Of a stretch of DNA of 64,000 nucleotides, positions 44,514-53,724 are shown in pieces. The notes beneath the pieces were generated by a model. That model was not told where the DNA came from, did no database searches, and saw only the letters and a list, made by a program, of their open reading frames with translations. This DNA is from JADLGL01 sp963667605. Its GTDB lineage: Bacteria; Pseudomonadota; Alphaproteobacteria; Rhizobiales; Kaistiaceae. A program made the translations under genes and the position numbers. The stretch is taken from positions 310,001 to 374,000 of the forward strand of contig CAXXUZ010000003.1 of assembly GCA_963667605.2 (NCBI GenBank), read 5' to 3'. Within the stretch, counting starts at the first letter, position 1. Each line of letters opens with the position of its first letter.

Positions 44514-44840
44514 CTGGTCCGTTCCGAGGCCGGCGCCCTCCCTATCCGTCCCGCCGAGCGTCACAATCGGGGCGATCGTCGGCGAAACAATAGGATCAAT
44601 CAAAGACCGTTGAAAGAACACCATCGGCTAATCGGGGGAGCTATTATTCGACGGCCTACAGCCGCATGCGGCTTCTTCCGGTCTCGATCGAAGCGCCATT
44701 GCCATATATACGCCGCCATAGGCCTCTCTCACTGCGACGTGCGTCGAACCGAAGGTGCGAGGTACGGAAACTTTGGCTTGTCGGAGCCGACCGGCGAGAG
44801 CCGGGCGGATGGCTAGGCAAGGCCGCTGGCGCGGGACCTG

Positions 44841-46544
44841 ATGACTGATTTCTATACCGTTCTCTGCAAGGCGTTGGACCGAGTCGGAGCAGTAGATGGC
44901 GACCAACGCGATCGTGTCTATGATCATCTTCGCGAGGTGACGGTTCGCGAGCTTCGCAACCACCGTCCGCCATTGGCCGAGGTGGAAATCGAAAGCCGGA
45001 TCAGCACGTTCGATACCGCGATCGACCGTATCGAGAGCGAGCTGAGCGAGGAGCGAGAAGAACGCCGCATTGCAGCCAGTCGGGAAGCTGCTCCTGATCC
45101 TACACCTTTCAACGTGCAGCCGGAGTCCTTCGACCAGGAACCCGGTCGTGAATCGGAGCCCGACGACGACCCCGGCGCCGGCGCGCCTGCTCATTGGGAT
45201 TCAAATACGGAGGCACCGGAGCCGATGTGGGGCTCCCCCGCGATCGACATGGCCTGGGACGAATCCAGCGCGCAATGGCATGATCCCAGTCAATTCATGC
45301 AGAAGGAGACCATTGAACGGACGCTGAACTCCCGTTCGCCGGGGCGGGATGAAAATGACTTCGTTGGTCGGTGCGGCGACGGTCGGGCTGATTCGGATAA
45401 TTCAACTTGGCGTAGGCTGATCGGTGGCAGGCGCAGGAGGGCTGATCGCGACAGCGACGAAGCATACTCGTCCTTGCCGCAGGACGATTCGGAGCCGAAA
45501 CGGAAGTGGCGCTCGACTCGGCGGCTATCTAATTCCCTCCAGCCTGCCATTGGGCTGGTCCGACGAGTAACACCGTCGGGATTGTTTCGCAGTCGCCAGC
45601 GCGCCGAGTCCGAATTGCCCCCGGAGCTCGGACTTGAGGATGAGCCGCGACGACGACCGCGGCCGAATCGGCGCGCATTCGCAGCGGGTCGCAGTCGACG
45701 GCGCGGGGAAATTGAAGATCCCTTAGCCGAATTAGCCGGCCGACTCGACGCCGGAGCCGATGTGATGCCCCGGACCGAGCCGCCACTCCTTGGGCCGCCA
45801 GCATCGGAGGCTGTGTCGGGCCTCTATTTGCCGAGTCCCGGGGCTGTTGAACCAACACCGGCTGAAGATGGTCCATCTCGACCGAGGCGCAATCGTCGGC
45901 GCCGATCCGCCGCGAAGTCGGAGGAAGCCTCCGACCTTGAGAGGTCCGGCCTGCCGCGGCGTCAGAGCCGAGGTTGGATCATCTTTGTTCTGATCTTCGC
46001 GATCGCTGTAATCACTTGGTCTGGCTACGTTTTCGTGCCGATTCTGTTTCCATCCGGGCCGGTCGCCGAAGGTGCGGCGGTGCCGGCAGCGGAAGCCGTG
46101 GCGGTCGGCGAGAGCATTATGCTCTTTCAGGGCCAAGACCCGACCATTTTCGAAGCCGGAGCTGATAATCCCGTACAATATCAGGGGGATGAGACTGGCG
46201 GTCACGTTCGGATTTCCTCCACCATCGCCTCTGGTGGGGCCAAGGCTGTACTCGGTCCAGGGGTCGCCAATCGGCTCTCCGGTCATGAAATCCGGGTCGT
46301 GTTGGAGGCGAGAGGCACTCCCGGCCAGGCGGCGCCGACGGTTCGGCTGGCTTATCAGCGCGGTGCCGCAATCATCGCGTGGCGAACCGTTCGCGTATTC
46401 GCGGAGTTTGGGGTCATTGGGACGACTTGGCAAATTCCGCAGGAAGCTACCGGCGGCGACGACTTCCTATTGATCGAACCGGGAGTCCCCGGCGATGGCA
46501 ATGCGATCGATATTCGGTCGATCAGGATTGAGATCGTCGACTAG
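44841..46544 (+). CDS. Single-pass membrane protein with long charged linker, function unknown
   Basis: The 567-aa protein has an N-terminal helical domain of about 85 residues (VYDHLREVTVRELRNHRPP, then IESRISTFDTAIDRIESEL). About 290 residues of charged, low-complexity linker follow, rich in Arg, Asp, Glu and Pro. The single TM helix is GWIIFVLIFAIAVITWSGY near residue 385. The C-terminal domain of about 150 residues has beta-rich character (GGHVRISSTIASGGAKAVL and VVLEARGTPGQAAPTVRLA). Similar architecture occurs in uncharacterised rhizobial proteins. The topology suggests cytoplasmic N-terminus and periplasmic C-terminus. It is divergent from phoR. Confidence 0.75.
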   Translation: MTDFYTVLCKALDRVGAVDGDQRDRVYDHLREVTVRELRNHRPPLAEVEIESRISTFDTAIDRIESELSEEREERRIAASREAAPDPTPFNVQPESFDQEPGRESEPDDDPGAGAPAHWDSNTEAPEPMWGSPAIDMAWDESSAQWHDPSQFMQKETIERTLNSRSPGRDENDFVGRCGDGRADSDNSTWRRLIGGRRRRADRDSDEAYSSLPQDDSEPKRKWRSTRRLSNSLQPAIGLVRRVTPSGLFRSRQRAESELPPELGLEDEPRRRPRPNRRAFAAGRSRRRGEIEDPLAELAGRLDAGADVMPRTEPPLLGPPASEAVSGLYLPSPGAVEPTPAEDGPSRPRRNRRRRSAAKSEEASDLERSGLPRRQSRGWIIFVLIFAIAVITWSGYVFVPILFPSGPVAEGAAVPAAEAVAVGESIMLFQGQDPTIFEAGADNPVQYQGDETGGHVRISSTIASGGAKAVLGPGVANRLSGHEIRVVLEARGTPGQAAPTVRLAYQRGAAIIAWRTVRVFAEFGVIGTTWQIPQEATGGDDFLLIEPGVPGDGNAIDIRSIRIEIVD

Positions 46545-46557
46545 GCTGACACCGGCG

Positions 46558-48471
46558 TCATCCGCCATGATCGCGGAGGTAGCCGCGAGTGATCATGTGG
46601 GAGAGGACGCGCTCGGCAAGCGCATCGGCCGTTTCCACAGTCGTATCGAGGTGAATATCGGGCGTTTCCGGCGGTTCATAAGGGCTGTCAATGCCAGTGA
46701 AGTGTTTGATCGAGCCTTCTCTGGCCTTTCGGTACAGCCCCTTCGGGTCCCTTTGCTCGGCGATTTCCAACGGCACGTCGACAAATACCTCGATGAATTC
46801 GCCGTCAGCGACAAGGTCACGCGCCATGCGCCGCTCGGAGCGGAACGGCGAGATGAACGACACCAGGACGATCAACCCGGCATCGACGAATAACTTGGCC
46901 GTTTCGCCAACGCGGCGGATGTTCTCGACTCGGTCGACATCGGTGAAGCCAAGATCGCGATTGAGCCCGTGACGGACATTATCGCCGTCGAGGAGATAAG
47001 TGTGGTGTCCCATCAGATGCAGCTTCTCTTCGAGGAGATCGGCGATTGTCGATTTGCCGGCTCCGGACAGCCCGGTGAACCAGAGCACGCATGGTCGCTG
47101 GCCTTTGGAATCGGCGCGCGCCGATTTATTGATCGTCAGGGCCTGGCGGTGGATATTGGTCGCTCGACGAAGACCGAAACGGATCATACCGGCGGCAACG
47201 GTGGCGTTGGAGAACCGATCAATCAGGATGAATGATCCGGTTGTCCGGTTCTCGTCATAGGGGTCGAATGCGATCGGTTCGACGAGGGAAATATTGCAGA
47301 ATCCGATGTCGTTGAGCTCCAGTGTCTTCGCCGCCAACGGCTTGAAGCTGTCGATATCGACCCGGTGCTTCAGTTCGCTGACGGCCGCGCCCACCGTCCG
47401 CGCCCCCGATTTCAAAAGATAAGATCGACCGGGCAGCATCTCGTCATTGCTCATCCAGATCAGATGCGCCGCTATTTGGTCGGAGACCTCCGGACGGGCA
47501 GCGGCGTCGACCATCAAATCGCCACGTGAAAGGTCGATCTCGCGATCGAGCGTCAGCGTCACCGCCGCGCCCGCCGACGCTACTTCCAGATCCCCATCCA
47601 TCGTCACGATCTTCTTGACGGTGGCCGAATGGCCGGTCGTCGCCGCGACGACTGTCGTCCCCGGCTCGATCCGGCCGGATGCGATCGTGCCGGAGTAACC
47701 GCGGAAATCGGAACTCGGTCGGTTGACCAACTGGATCGGAAATCGCAACGGCGCCTCGGCGTCATCCGGGCCAACCTCGATCGTCTCAAGATAGGCGAGG
47801 AGTTGCGGTCCTCGATACCAAGGCAAATTGTGGCTGGGAGCGATGACATTGTCGCCGAAGCGAGCCGACAGGGGGATCGCCATCCACGATCGAAAGTCGA
47901 GGTTGGCAGTCAGCTCCTCGAAGTCGGTCACGATTTCGTCGAACCGGTGCTGATCGAAGCCGATCAAATCGACCTTGTTGACCGCCAGCACCACATGGCG
48001 AATGCCAAGCAGCGAGACGATATAGGCATGACGGCGAGTCTGGGTGAGGATGCCGTTTTGGGCGTCGACAAGAAGCACGGCTAAGTCGGCAGTCGAGGCC
48101 CCGGTGGCCATGTTTCTTGTATATTGGACATGGCCTGGCGTGTCGGCGACGATAAAGCGGCGCCGGTCGGTGGCGAAATAGCGATAGGCGACATCGATGG
48201 TGATGCGCTGCTCACGCTCAGCTTCAAGCCCATCGACCAGCAGCGCAAAATCGATATCGCCGCCGGTGGCGCCATATTTGCGTGAATCGCGCTCCAGCGT
48301 CAGCAGCTGATCCTCAAACAGCTTTTTCGAATCATGCAGCAGGCGACCGATTAACGTCGATTTGCCGTCATCGACGCTACCGCAGGTGAGGAACCTGAGA
48401 AGGCTTTGCTCCTTCTCGCCCGACAGGAGTTCGGCAATCGCATCTCGATCGAGCGCCAGCGCATCGGACAT
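46558..48471 (-). CDS. cysNC: Bifunctional sulfate adenylyltransferase subunit 1 / APS kinase (CysN-CysC)
   Basis: The N-terminal 440 residues are CysN, an EF-Tu-like GTPase: G1 GSVDDGKSTLIGRLL, G3 VADTPGHVQYTRNM and G4 LAVNKVDLIGF. The C-terminal 190 residues are APS kinase: P-loop FTGLSGAGKSTIADLLEEK, then LDGDNVRHGLNRDLGFTD and FISPFRSERRMARDLV. Together with CysD it makes APS and then PAPS. NodQ-type fusions are typical of rhizobia. ATG 48469-48471 overlaps the cysD stop as TGATG, so the two subunits are co-translated. Confidence 0.96.
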   Translation of the reverse strand: MSDALALDRDAIAELLSGEKEQSLLRFLTCGSVDDGKSTLIGRLLHDSKKLFEDQLLTLERDSRKYGATGGDIDFALLVDGLEAEREQRITIDVAYRYFATDRRRFIVADTPGHVQYTRNMATGASTADLAVLLVDAQNGILTQTRRHAYIVSLLGIRHVVLAVNKVDLIGFDQHRFDEIVTDFEELTANLDFRSWMAIPLSARFGDNVIAPSHNLPWYRGPQLLAYLETIEVGPDDAEAPLRFPIQLVNRPSSDFRGYSGTIASGRIEPGTTVVAATTGHSATVKKIVTMDGDLEVASAGAAVTLTLDREIDLSRGDLMVDAAARPEVSDQIAAHLIWMSNDEMLPGRSYLLKSGARTVGAAVSELKHRVDIDSFKPLAAKTLELNDIGFCNISLVEPIAFDPYDENRTTGSFILIDRFSNATVAAGMIRFGLRRATNIHRQALTINKSARADSKGQRPCVLWFTGLSGAGKSTIADLLEEKLHLMGHHTYLLDGDNVRHGLNRDLGFTDVDRVENIRRVGETAKLFVDAGLIVLVSFISPFRSERRMARDLVADGEFIEVFVDVPLEIAEQRDPKGLYRKAREGSIKHFTGIDSPYEPPETPDIHLDTTVETADALAERVLSHMITRGYLRDHGG

Positions 48472-49379
48472 CAGAAATAGCCCTCGCGCTTCTTCTTCTC
48501 CATCGACCCGGCCTCGTCATGGTCGATCAGCCGGCCCTGCCTTTCGGACGTTCGGGCGATCAGCATCTCAGCTACGATCTCTTCCAGCGTTGTGGCCTCC
48601 GACTCGATCGCCGCCGTCAGCGGATAGCAGCCCAACGTCCGAAAACGGACGCTCAAATTCTCGGGAATTTCGTCCGGCTCGAGCGGCATGCGGTCGTCAT
48701 CAACCTTCAGCAACTGTCCCGACCGCCTCACCACGAGGCGCTTGGCGGCGAAATAAAGCGGAACGATCGCAATGTCTTCGGCGAGGATATATTGCCAGAT
48801 GTCGAGTTCGGTCCAATTCGACAGCGGGAACACCCGGATCGACTCCCCTGGGCTAATCCGCGTGTTGTAGACCGACCACAGCTCGGGCCGTTGGTTCTTC
48901 GGATCCCAGACATGGTTGGCGTTGCGGAACGAGAACACCCGCTCTTTGGCCCGGCTCTTTTCTTCGTCCCGGCGAGCGCCGCCAAAGGCGGCATCGAAGC
49001 CGTGGCTGGTGAGCGCCTGTTTCAGCGCTTCGGTCTTCATCAGCTGGGTGTAGACCGATGAGCCATGATCGAAGGGATTGATGCCACGGTCGCGAGCTTC
49101 GGTGTTGGTGTGGACAATCAGATCAAGCCCGTATTTGGCGACGGTCTCATCGCGGAACCGGATCATCTCGCCGAACTTCCATCCGGTATCGATGTGCAGC
49201 AGTGGAAACGGTAGCGGGCCTGGATGGAACGCCTTGCGCGCCAGATGCAACATCACCGATGAATCCTTGCCGATCGAATACATCATCACCGGCTTGGCGA
49301 AGGTCGCGGCGACCTCGCGCATGATGAAAATGGCTTCGGATTCAAGCCGCTTGAGATGGGTTAGCGGGGGACTCATCAA
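48471..49379 (-). CDS. cysD: Sulfate adenylyltransferase subunit 2
   Basis: CysD is the catalytic ATP-pyrophosphatase subunit of ATP sulfurylase. The PP-loop is MMYSIGKDSSVMLHLARKA. The family sequences FPLLHIDTGWKFGEMIRFRD, AFGGARRDEEKSRAKERVF and NWTELDIWQYILAEDIAIV are present. The length of 302 aa is standard. It is coupled to cysNC and followed 3' by no cysH or cysG, so APS/PAPS reduction genes lie elsewhere. Confidence 0.96.
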   Translation of the reverse strand: MMSPPLTHLKRLESEAIFIMREVAATFAKPVMMYSIGKDSSVMLHLARKAFHPGPLPFPLLHIDTGWKFGEMIRFRDETVAKYGLDLIVHTNTEARDRGINPFDHGSSVYTQLMKTEALKQALTSHGFDAAFGGARRDEEKSRAKERVFSFRNANHVWDPKNQRPELWSVYNTRISPGESIRVFPLSNWTELDIWQYILAEDIAIVPLYFAAKRLVVRRSGQLLKVDDDRMPLEPDEIPENLSVRFRTLGCYPLTAAIESEATTLEEIVAEMLIARTSERQGRLIDHDEAGSMEKKKREGYF

Positions 49380-49534
49380 GGGGAGAACTACTCAAAATCC
49401 CCTGTGAATAGCCGGGGCGGGCGGACCCTAAGCGCTCGTCGTCTTACCCTCAAGCATCGCCAAACCTCCAACCAGCATCCGACATGAACGGTTTGGCTCG
49501 GCTCAACTGAATCTAGGAACAGGATTGCCCATGT

Positions 49535-50365
49535 TCACGCCGAGCTGAATGGATCGATGCCGCCGGTGGCGACGAACCAGGGATTGAGAAAGGGGTGGGG
49601 GACGTGGCTGGCCCGCGGGCCATAGGCTAGTGGCTGTCCGTCCATATCCAGCACGCTGCCGCCCGCGGCGGTGAGCACCGCGTCACCGGCTGCTATGTCC
49701 CACTGCGAGGTTGGGCCGAGCCGGGGGTAGAGGTCCGCCTTGCCCTCGGCGATTGTCACCAGCTTCAGCGACGATCCCGCGGCGACGACCCGACTGTCGG
49801 GAAAGCGGGCAATGAAGTCGTCGGTCTCCGGCGTTCGATGATGGCGGCTGGCGACGATGTCGAGGCCGTCTTCCGCGGGTTTCCGCACCTGTATCGGCTC
49901 GTCGGTAGACCCGTCATCTTCAATACTTAGCCGGCGCGCGCCCAGGCCCACAGTACCGATCCATAGCTGCGACAAGGCTGGCGCTCCGATAATGCCGGCG
50001 ACGGCCCTGCCGTCCCTGACCAGGCCGACATTGACGGTGAAATCCGAACCGCCGCGGATGAAATCGCGGGTGCCATCGAGCGCATCGACCGCGAAGAATG
50101 TAGCGTCGACTTCCGGAATTCTCCCGGCTGCGACTTCCTCTTCAGCGACAATCGGTATCTCCGGCGCATGTTTGGCGAGGGCGCCGAGGATGATCGCTTC
50201 AGCTGATCGATCGGCTTCGGTGACCGGACTGAAGTCCGGCTTGGTCTCGACCACGTGCCCGCGCTCGCGGATGTCGAGGATCACCTTGCCCGCCGTGATG
50301 ACCGAGGGCAGAAGCGCTTCGATCAGGCGGTAATCCGCTTCGGCCTCGGTCGGGGAGGATGACAT
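49535..50365 (-). CDS. cysQ: 3'(2'),5'-bisphosphate nucleotidase CysQ
   Basis: This inositol-monophosphatase-superfamily enzyme removes 3'-phosphate from PAP, the by-product of PAPS use. Metal-binding motifs are PIVAEEEVAAG, FFAVDALDGTRDFIRGG (D-x-[LI]-D-G-T) and PTSQWDIAAGDAVLTAAGG. The length is 276 aa. Its position next to cysD-cysNC supports a sulfur-assimilation role rather than inositol metabolism. Confidence 0.92.
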   Translation of the reverse strand: MSSSPTEAEADYRLIEALLPSVITAGKVILDIRERGHVVETKPDFSPVTEADRSAEAIILGALAKHAPEIPIVAEEEVAAGRIPEVDATFFAVDALDGTRDFIRGGSDFTVNVGLVRDGRAVAGIIGAPALSQLWIGTVGLGARRLSIEDDGSTDEPIQVRKPAEDGLDIVASRHHRTPETDDFIARFPDSRVVAAGSSLKLVTIAEGKADLYPRLGPTSQWDIAAGDAVLTAAGGSVLDMDGQPLAYGPRASHVPHPFLNPWFVATGGIDPFSSA

Positions 50366-50415
50366 TCACGTTTCTCTAGCGGCTGGGCCGCCAGACACAA
50401 GTCCGGCTTCACCAC

Positions 50416-51666
50416 TCAACCGGCGATGCCGGCCTTCTCCAACGCTGCGTGAAGCAGCACATTGGCGCCGGCGTTGGCCCATTCCGGCCGGATATCCTCG
50501 GCCTCGCTGTGACTGATTCCGTCAACGCAGGGGCAGAAGATCATCGTCGCCGGCGCAATCCGCGCTATATTGCAGGCATCGTGCCCGCCACCTGAGACCA
50601 TGTCGCGGTGTCCATAACCGCATTGCTCTGCGGTGCTTCGCACCGCCGCGACGCAGCTTTGGTCGAACGCTGTCGGATCGAAGGAAAGCACCTCGTCGAC
50701 CCGGACAGTTAGACCCGGAGACGCAACGACGGTGCCGATCCGGCTTGCCAATTCGTCAGCCATTCGCGCCAGCACTGTGCCGTCCGGATGGCGTGCATCG
50801 ATCGTGAGTGTCACAGATCCGGGGATCACATTGCGTGATCCGGGTCTGACAGAGAGCTGGCCCACGGTTGCCACAGCGTCCGGCCCATGGGCCCGAGCAA
50901 CGTCGCTGACAAGGTCGACGGCTCGGACCGCCCCGAGCAGCGCGTCGCGTCGCCGATTCATCGGCGTCGTGCCGGCATGGCCAGCGGCCCCTTCGATCGT
51001 GACGTCGAACCAGCGAACGCCCTGCGCATGAGTCACGACCCCGATCTCAAGGCCTTCTGCCTCAAGGATAGGGCCTTGCTCGATATGGAGCTCGAAATAG
51101 GCGGCGATCGGACGGCCTCCGACCGGTCCCGGCCCAGCGAAGCCGATCCGCTTCAATTCGCCACCAAAGCAGAGATTCTCGGAGTCTCTGACGTCGAGCG
51201 CCTGGGCCTCGTCCTGCAGCCCCGCGAAAACGCCGGACCCGATCATCGCCGGTGCGAAGCGTGCGCCTTCTTCATTGGTCCAATCAACCAGTTCGATCGG
51301 GTGTCGTGTGGTGACGCCGAACTCCCTCAGCGTTCGCAGAATCTCCAACGCCGCCAGAACGCCGAGTACGCCATCGAAACGACCGCCCATCGGCTGGGTA
51401 TCGAGATGGCTGCCGATCACAACCGGAGCAAGACCGGGATCCGAGCCCGGATGGCGGGCGAAGATATTGCCGACATGATCGATCGCAACCTCGGCGCCGG
51501 CTTCGCCGCACCAGCCGATCAGGAGGTGACGGGCTTCACCATCTTCATCACTTAGGGCCAAGCGATGGCTGCCGCCGCTGGCGGTTGCACCGATTTCGGC
51601 CATCGCCATCAGGCTGTTCCACAAGCGATCGCGGTTGACGCGGAGATGGTCGAAGGACTCAGGCAT
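50416..51666 (-). CDS. M20-family Zn-dependent amidohydrolase (N-carbamoyl amino acid / beta-ureidopropionase type)
   Basis: The peptidase M20 dimetal site is visible: VVIGSHLDTQPMGGRFDG, then ELVDWTNEEGARFAPAMIG, and C-terminal SGGGHDACNIARIAPATMI. HIEQGPILEAEGLEIGVV and the lid-domain sequence GAAGHAGTTPMNRRRDAL are typical of N-carbamoyl-L-amino acid hydrolase, allantoate amidohydrolase and bacterial beta-ureidopropionase. Its neighbour is a beta-alanine-type aminotransferase 66 bp upstream, which favours N-carbamoyl-beta-alanine as substrate. That is inference. ATG 51664-51666 is preferred to ATG 51687. Confidence 0.88.
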   Translation of the reverse strand: MPESFDHLRVNRDRLWNSLMAMAEIGATASGGSHRLALSDEDGEARHLLIGWCGEAGAEVAIDHVGNIFARHPGSDPGLAPVVIGSHLDTQPMGGRFDGVLGVLAALEILRTLREFGVTTRHPIELVDWTNEEGARFAPAMIGSGVFAGLQDEAQALDVRDSENLCFGGELKRIGFAGPGPVGGRPIAAYFELHIEQGPILEAEGLEIGVVTHAQGVRWFDVTIEGAAGHAGTTPMNRRRDALLGAVRAVDLVSDVARAHGPDAVATVGQLSVRPGSRNVIPGSVTLTIDARHPDGTVLARMADELASRIGTVVASPGLTVRVDEVLSFDPTAFDQSCVAAVRSTAEQCGYGHRDMVSGGGHDACNIARIAPATMIFCPCVDGISHSEAEDIRPEWANAGANVLLHAALEKAGIAG

Positions 51667-51732
51667 CGGCTTCCCCTCGCTCGTCATTCCGGGTGAGGCG
51701 CAGCCCGAGACCCAACATCTTGTATCCAGGGA

Positions 51733-53055
51733 TCAGTCGATCGCTTTCAATACGGTGCCGAGCATTTCGGCCAGCCTACCGATTTCCGCCTCGCTGATTA
51801 TCAATGGCGGCGAAAGCGCGATCGTATCGCCGGTTGCCCGGATCAGCAGTCCATTCTCGAAGGCCTTGAGGAAGGCCGCGAAGGCACGTTTTCCTGGCGC
51901 TCCGGAGATTGACTGGAGTTCCACCGCGCCGATCAGGCCGAAGTTCCTCACATCGATCACATGGGGCAGGTCTTTGAGCGAATGCAGCGCCTCTTCCCAG
52001 ATCGGCGCCATGTCGGTCGCGCGGGTCAGTAGCCCGTCTTCCTCGTAGGTGTCGAGCGTCCCCACGGCGGCGGCCGCCGCCATGGGATTGCCCGAATAGG
52101 TATAGCCATGAAACAGTTCCGGCAGATGCTCCGGGCCGGTCATGAAGGCCTCATAGATTTCGCTCTTTGCCACCACGCCACCCATCGGGATCACGCCATT
52201 GGTCAGCCCCTTGGCCATCGTTACCATGTCCGGGACGATGTCGAAGGCATCGATCGCGAACGGCGCACCGAGGCGGCCGAAGCCGGTGATCACCTCGTCG
52301 AGGATCAATAGGATCCCGTATCGGTCGCAAATCTCGCCTAACCGTTTGAGATAGCCCTTGGGCGGCAACAATACCCCGGTCGAGCCTGCGATCGGCTCAA
52401 CGATGACCGCCGAGATGGTCGAAGGATCATGGAGCGCGACGATCCGTTCGAGATCATCGGCCAGCTCGGCGCCATGCTCCGGCAGAGCTCGCGAAAACGC
52501 GTTTCGCGAAAGGTCGTGGGTATGGCGAAGGTGATCGACCCCGCCGATCATCGGGCCGAAGGACCTGCGCACCGGCCCGATCCCGCTCACCGACAGCCCG
52601 CCGTAATTGACACCGTGATAAGCACGCTCGCGGCCGACCCAGCGAAGGCGTCCGGCATCGCCTTTCGCCCGATGATAGGCATTGGCGATTTTGAGCGCCG
52701 TTTCCACCGCTTCCGAGCCGGAATTGGTGAAGAACATGTGATCGAAATCAGCGGGAAAATAGTTTGTCACCCGCGAGGCCAGCTCGAACACTTTCGGATG
52801 GCCGAACATGAACGCCGGCGAATAATCGAGTTCACCCGCCTGCTGCCGGATCGCCTCGACAATCCGCGGGCGATTGTGGCCGGCATTGCAGCACCAAAGC
52901 CCGCTGGTGCCGTCGAGTACCTCACGGCCATCATCGGTGCGGTAGTACATGCCGTCGGCGGCGACGAAGATCCGCGGCGACTGTTTGAACTGCCGGTTCG
53001 GCGTGAACGGCATCCAATAAGCGTCGAGATTGTTTGTAATTGGCTGCGATGTCAT
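51733..53055 (-). CDS. Class III omega-aminotransferase (beta-alanine--pyruvate type)
   Basis: This PLP-dependent aminotransferase has the cofactor motif LLILDEVITGFGRLGAPFA, and the Schiff-base Lys lies in VTMAKGLTNGVIPMG. The N-terminus (DAYWMPFTPNRQFKQSPR) and LDGTSGLWCCNAGH are typical of beta-alanine--pyruvate transaminases. FFTNSGSEAVETALKIA binds the PLP phosphate. The length of 440 aa is normal. Two adjacent ATG codons (53058, 53055) can start it. It likely converts beta-alanine to malonate semialdehyde in concert with the downstream amidohydrolase. Confidence 0.9.
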   Translation of the reverse strand: MTSQPITNNLDAYWMPFTPNRQFKQSPRIFVAADGMYYRTDDGREVLDGTSGLWCCNAGHNRPRIVEAIRQQAGELDYSPAFMFGHPKVFELASRVTNYFPADFDHMFFTNSGSEAVETALKIANAYHRAKGDAGRLRWVGRERAYHGVNYGGLSVSGIGPVRRSFGPMIGGVDHLRHTHDLSRNAFSRALPEHGAELADDLERIVALHDPSTISAVIVEPIAGSTGVLLPPKGYLKRLGEICDRYGILLILDEVITGFGRLGAPFAIDAFDIVPDMVTMAKGLTNGVIPMGGVVAKSEIYEAFMTGPEHLPELFHGYTYSGNPMAAAAAVGTLDTYEEDGLLTRATDMAPIWEEALHSLKDLPHVIDVRNFGLIGAVELQSISGAPGKRAFAAFLKAFENGLLIRATGDTIALSPPLIISEAEIGRLAEMLGTVLKAID

Positions 53056-53118
53056 CATGCCTCCGGTCGGCGATCATGCCCCCTCAAGGGCACCACAAAT
53101 GCTGCGCAGGGGCCGTCG

Positions 53119-53619
53119 ATGTTTGGGCACGAACAACGTGTAGGGGTGGCCCCGGCCGTCATTGTGAGTTCTGCTCTGGTCATCCTCGCGGCAGTCGCCT
53201 TCCTCTTACCTTTGGCCCTGGTCGCCTTCATCCCCATTCTATGGACCGCTTAGACTTTCTCTTTGCTTACCATTGTCGTCGGCCCGGACACCCTCGAGTG
53301 GTCCTTTCGCGGTGGGTTTTGGCGCAAGCGGCTTCGCCTAGACGATCTCGACGAGGTCAAGGCCGTACGAAATCGCTGGTGGTATGGGTGGGGCATCCAC
53401 CTCACGCCGCATGGCTGGCTTTACAATGTCCGTGGTCTGAGCGCTGTGGAACTCCGTACCAGATTAGGCTGGCGGTACCGGATCGGCAGCGACGAGCCCG
53501 ACACCCTCGCTGCCGAGATCGAAAAACGGCGTCAAGGCCGAGCGGCGCGCAAAGCCTGGGCTTCCCGCGACCGATTGACCGCCATGGTACTCGGTGTTCC
53601 CGCGTATGAAGATATCTAA
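53119..53619 (+). pseudogene. PH-like membrane protein interrupted by TAG
   Basis: ATG 53119 starts MFGHEQRVGVAPAVIVSSA and a hydrophobic helix, then stops at TAG 53251-53253 after ...IPILWTA. The same frame continues TFSLLTIVVGPDTLEWSFR and reads GGFWRKRLRLDDLDEVKAV, then WWYGWGIHLTPHGWLYNV and GWRYRIGSDEPDTLAAEIE, ending at 53619. Homologues of this uncharacterised family join one or two TM helices to this soluble domain in one chain. A CAG or TGG to TAG change would account for the break. TTG 53263 could restart the soluble part only. The function is unknown. Confidence 0.7.
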
Positions 53620-53724
53620 TTCACAAACCAACGCCGCAAGATCCGGAAGAAATGCGCCAAGACGGCAACGGAGGCCGTTTTGAAACCGCCGCTCAATCGC
53701 TTAGCCCTTAGCCTTATTACTGGG

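Noticed and set aside
46969..48084. Plus-strand frames opposite cysNC
   Set aside because: Shadows of the GTPase and kinase frames, with no independent evidence.
49380..49534. Riboswitch upstream of cysD
   Set aside because: The 155-bp leader shows no recognisable SAM or other riboswitch core by eye.
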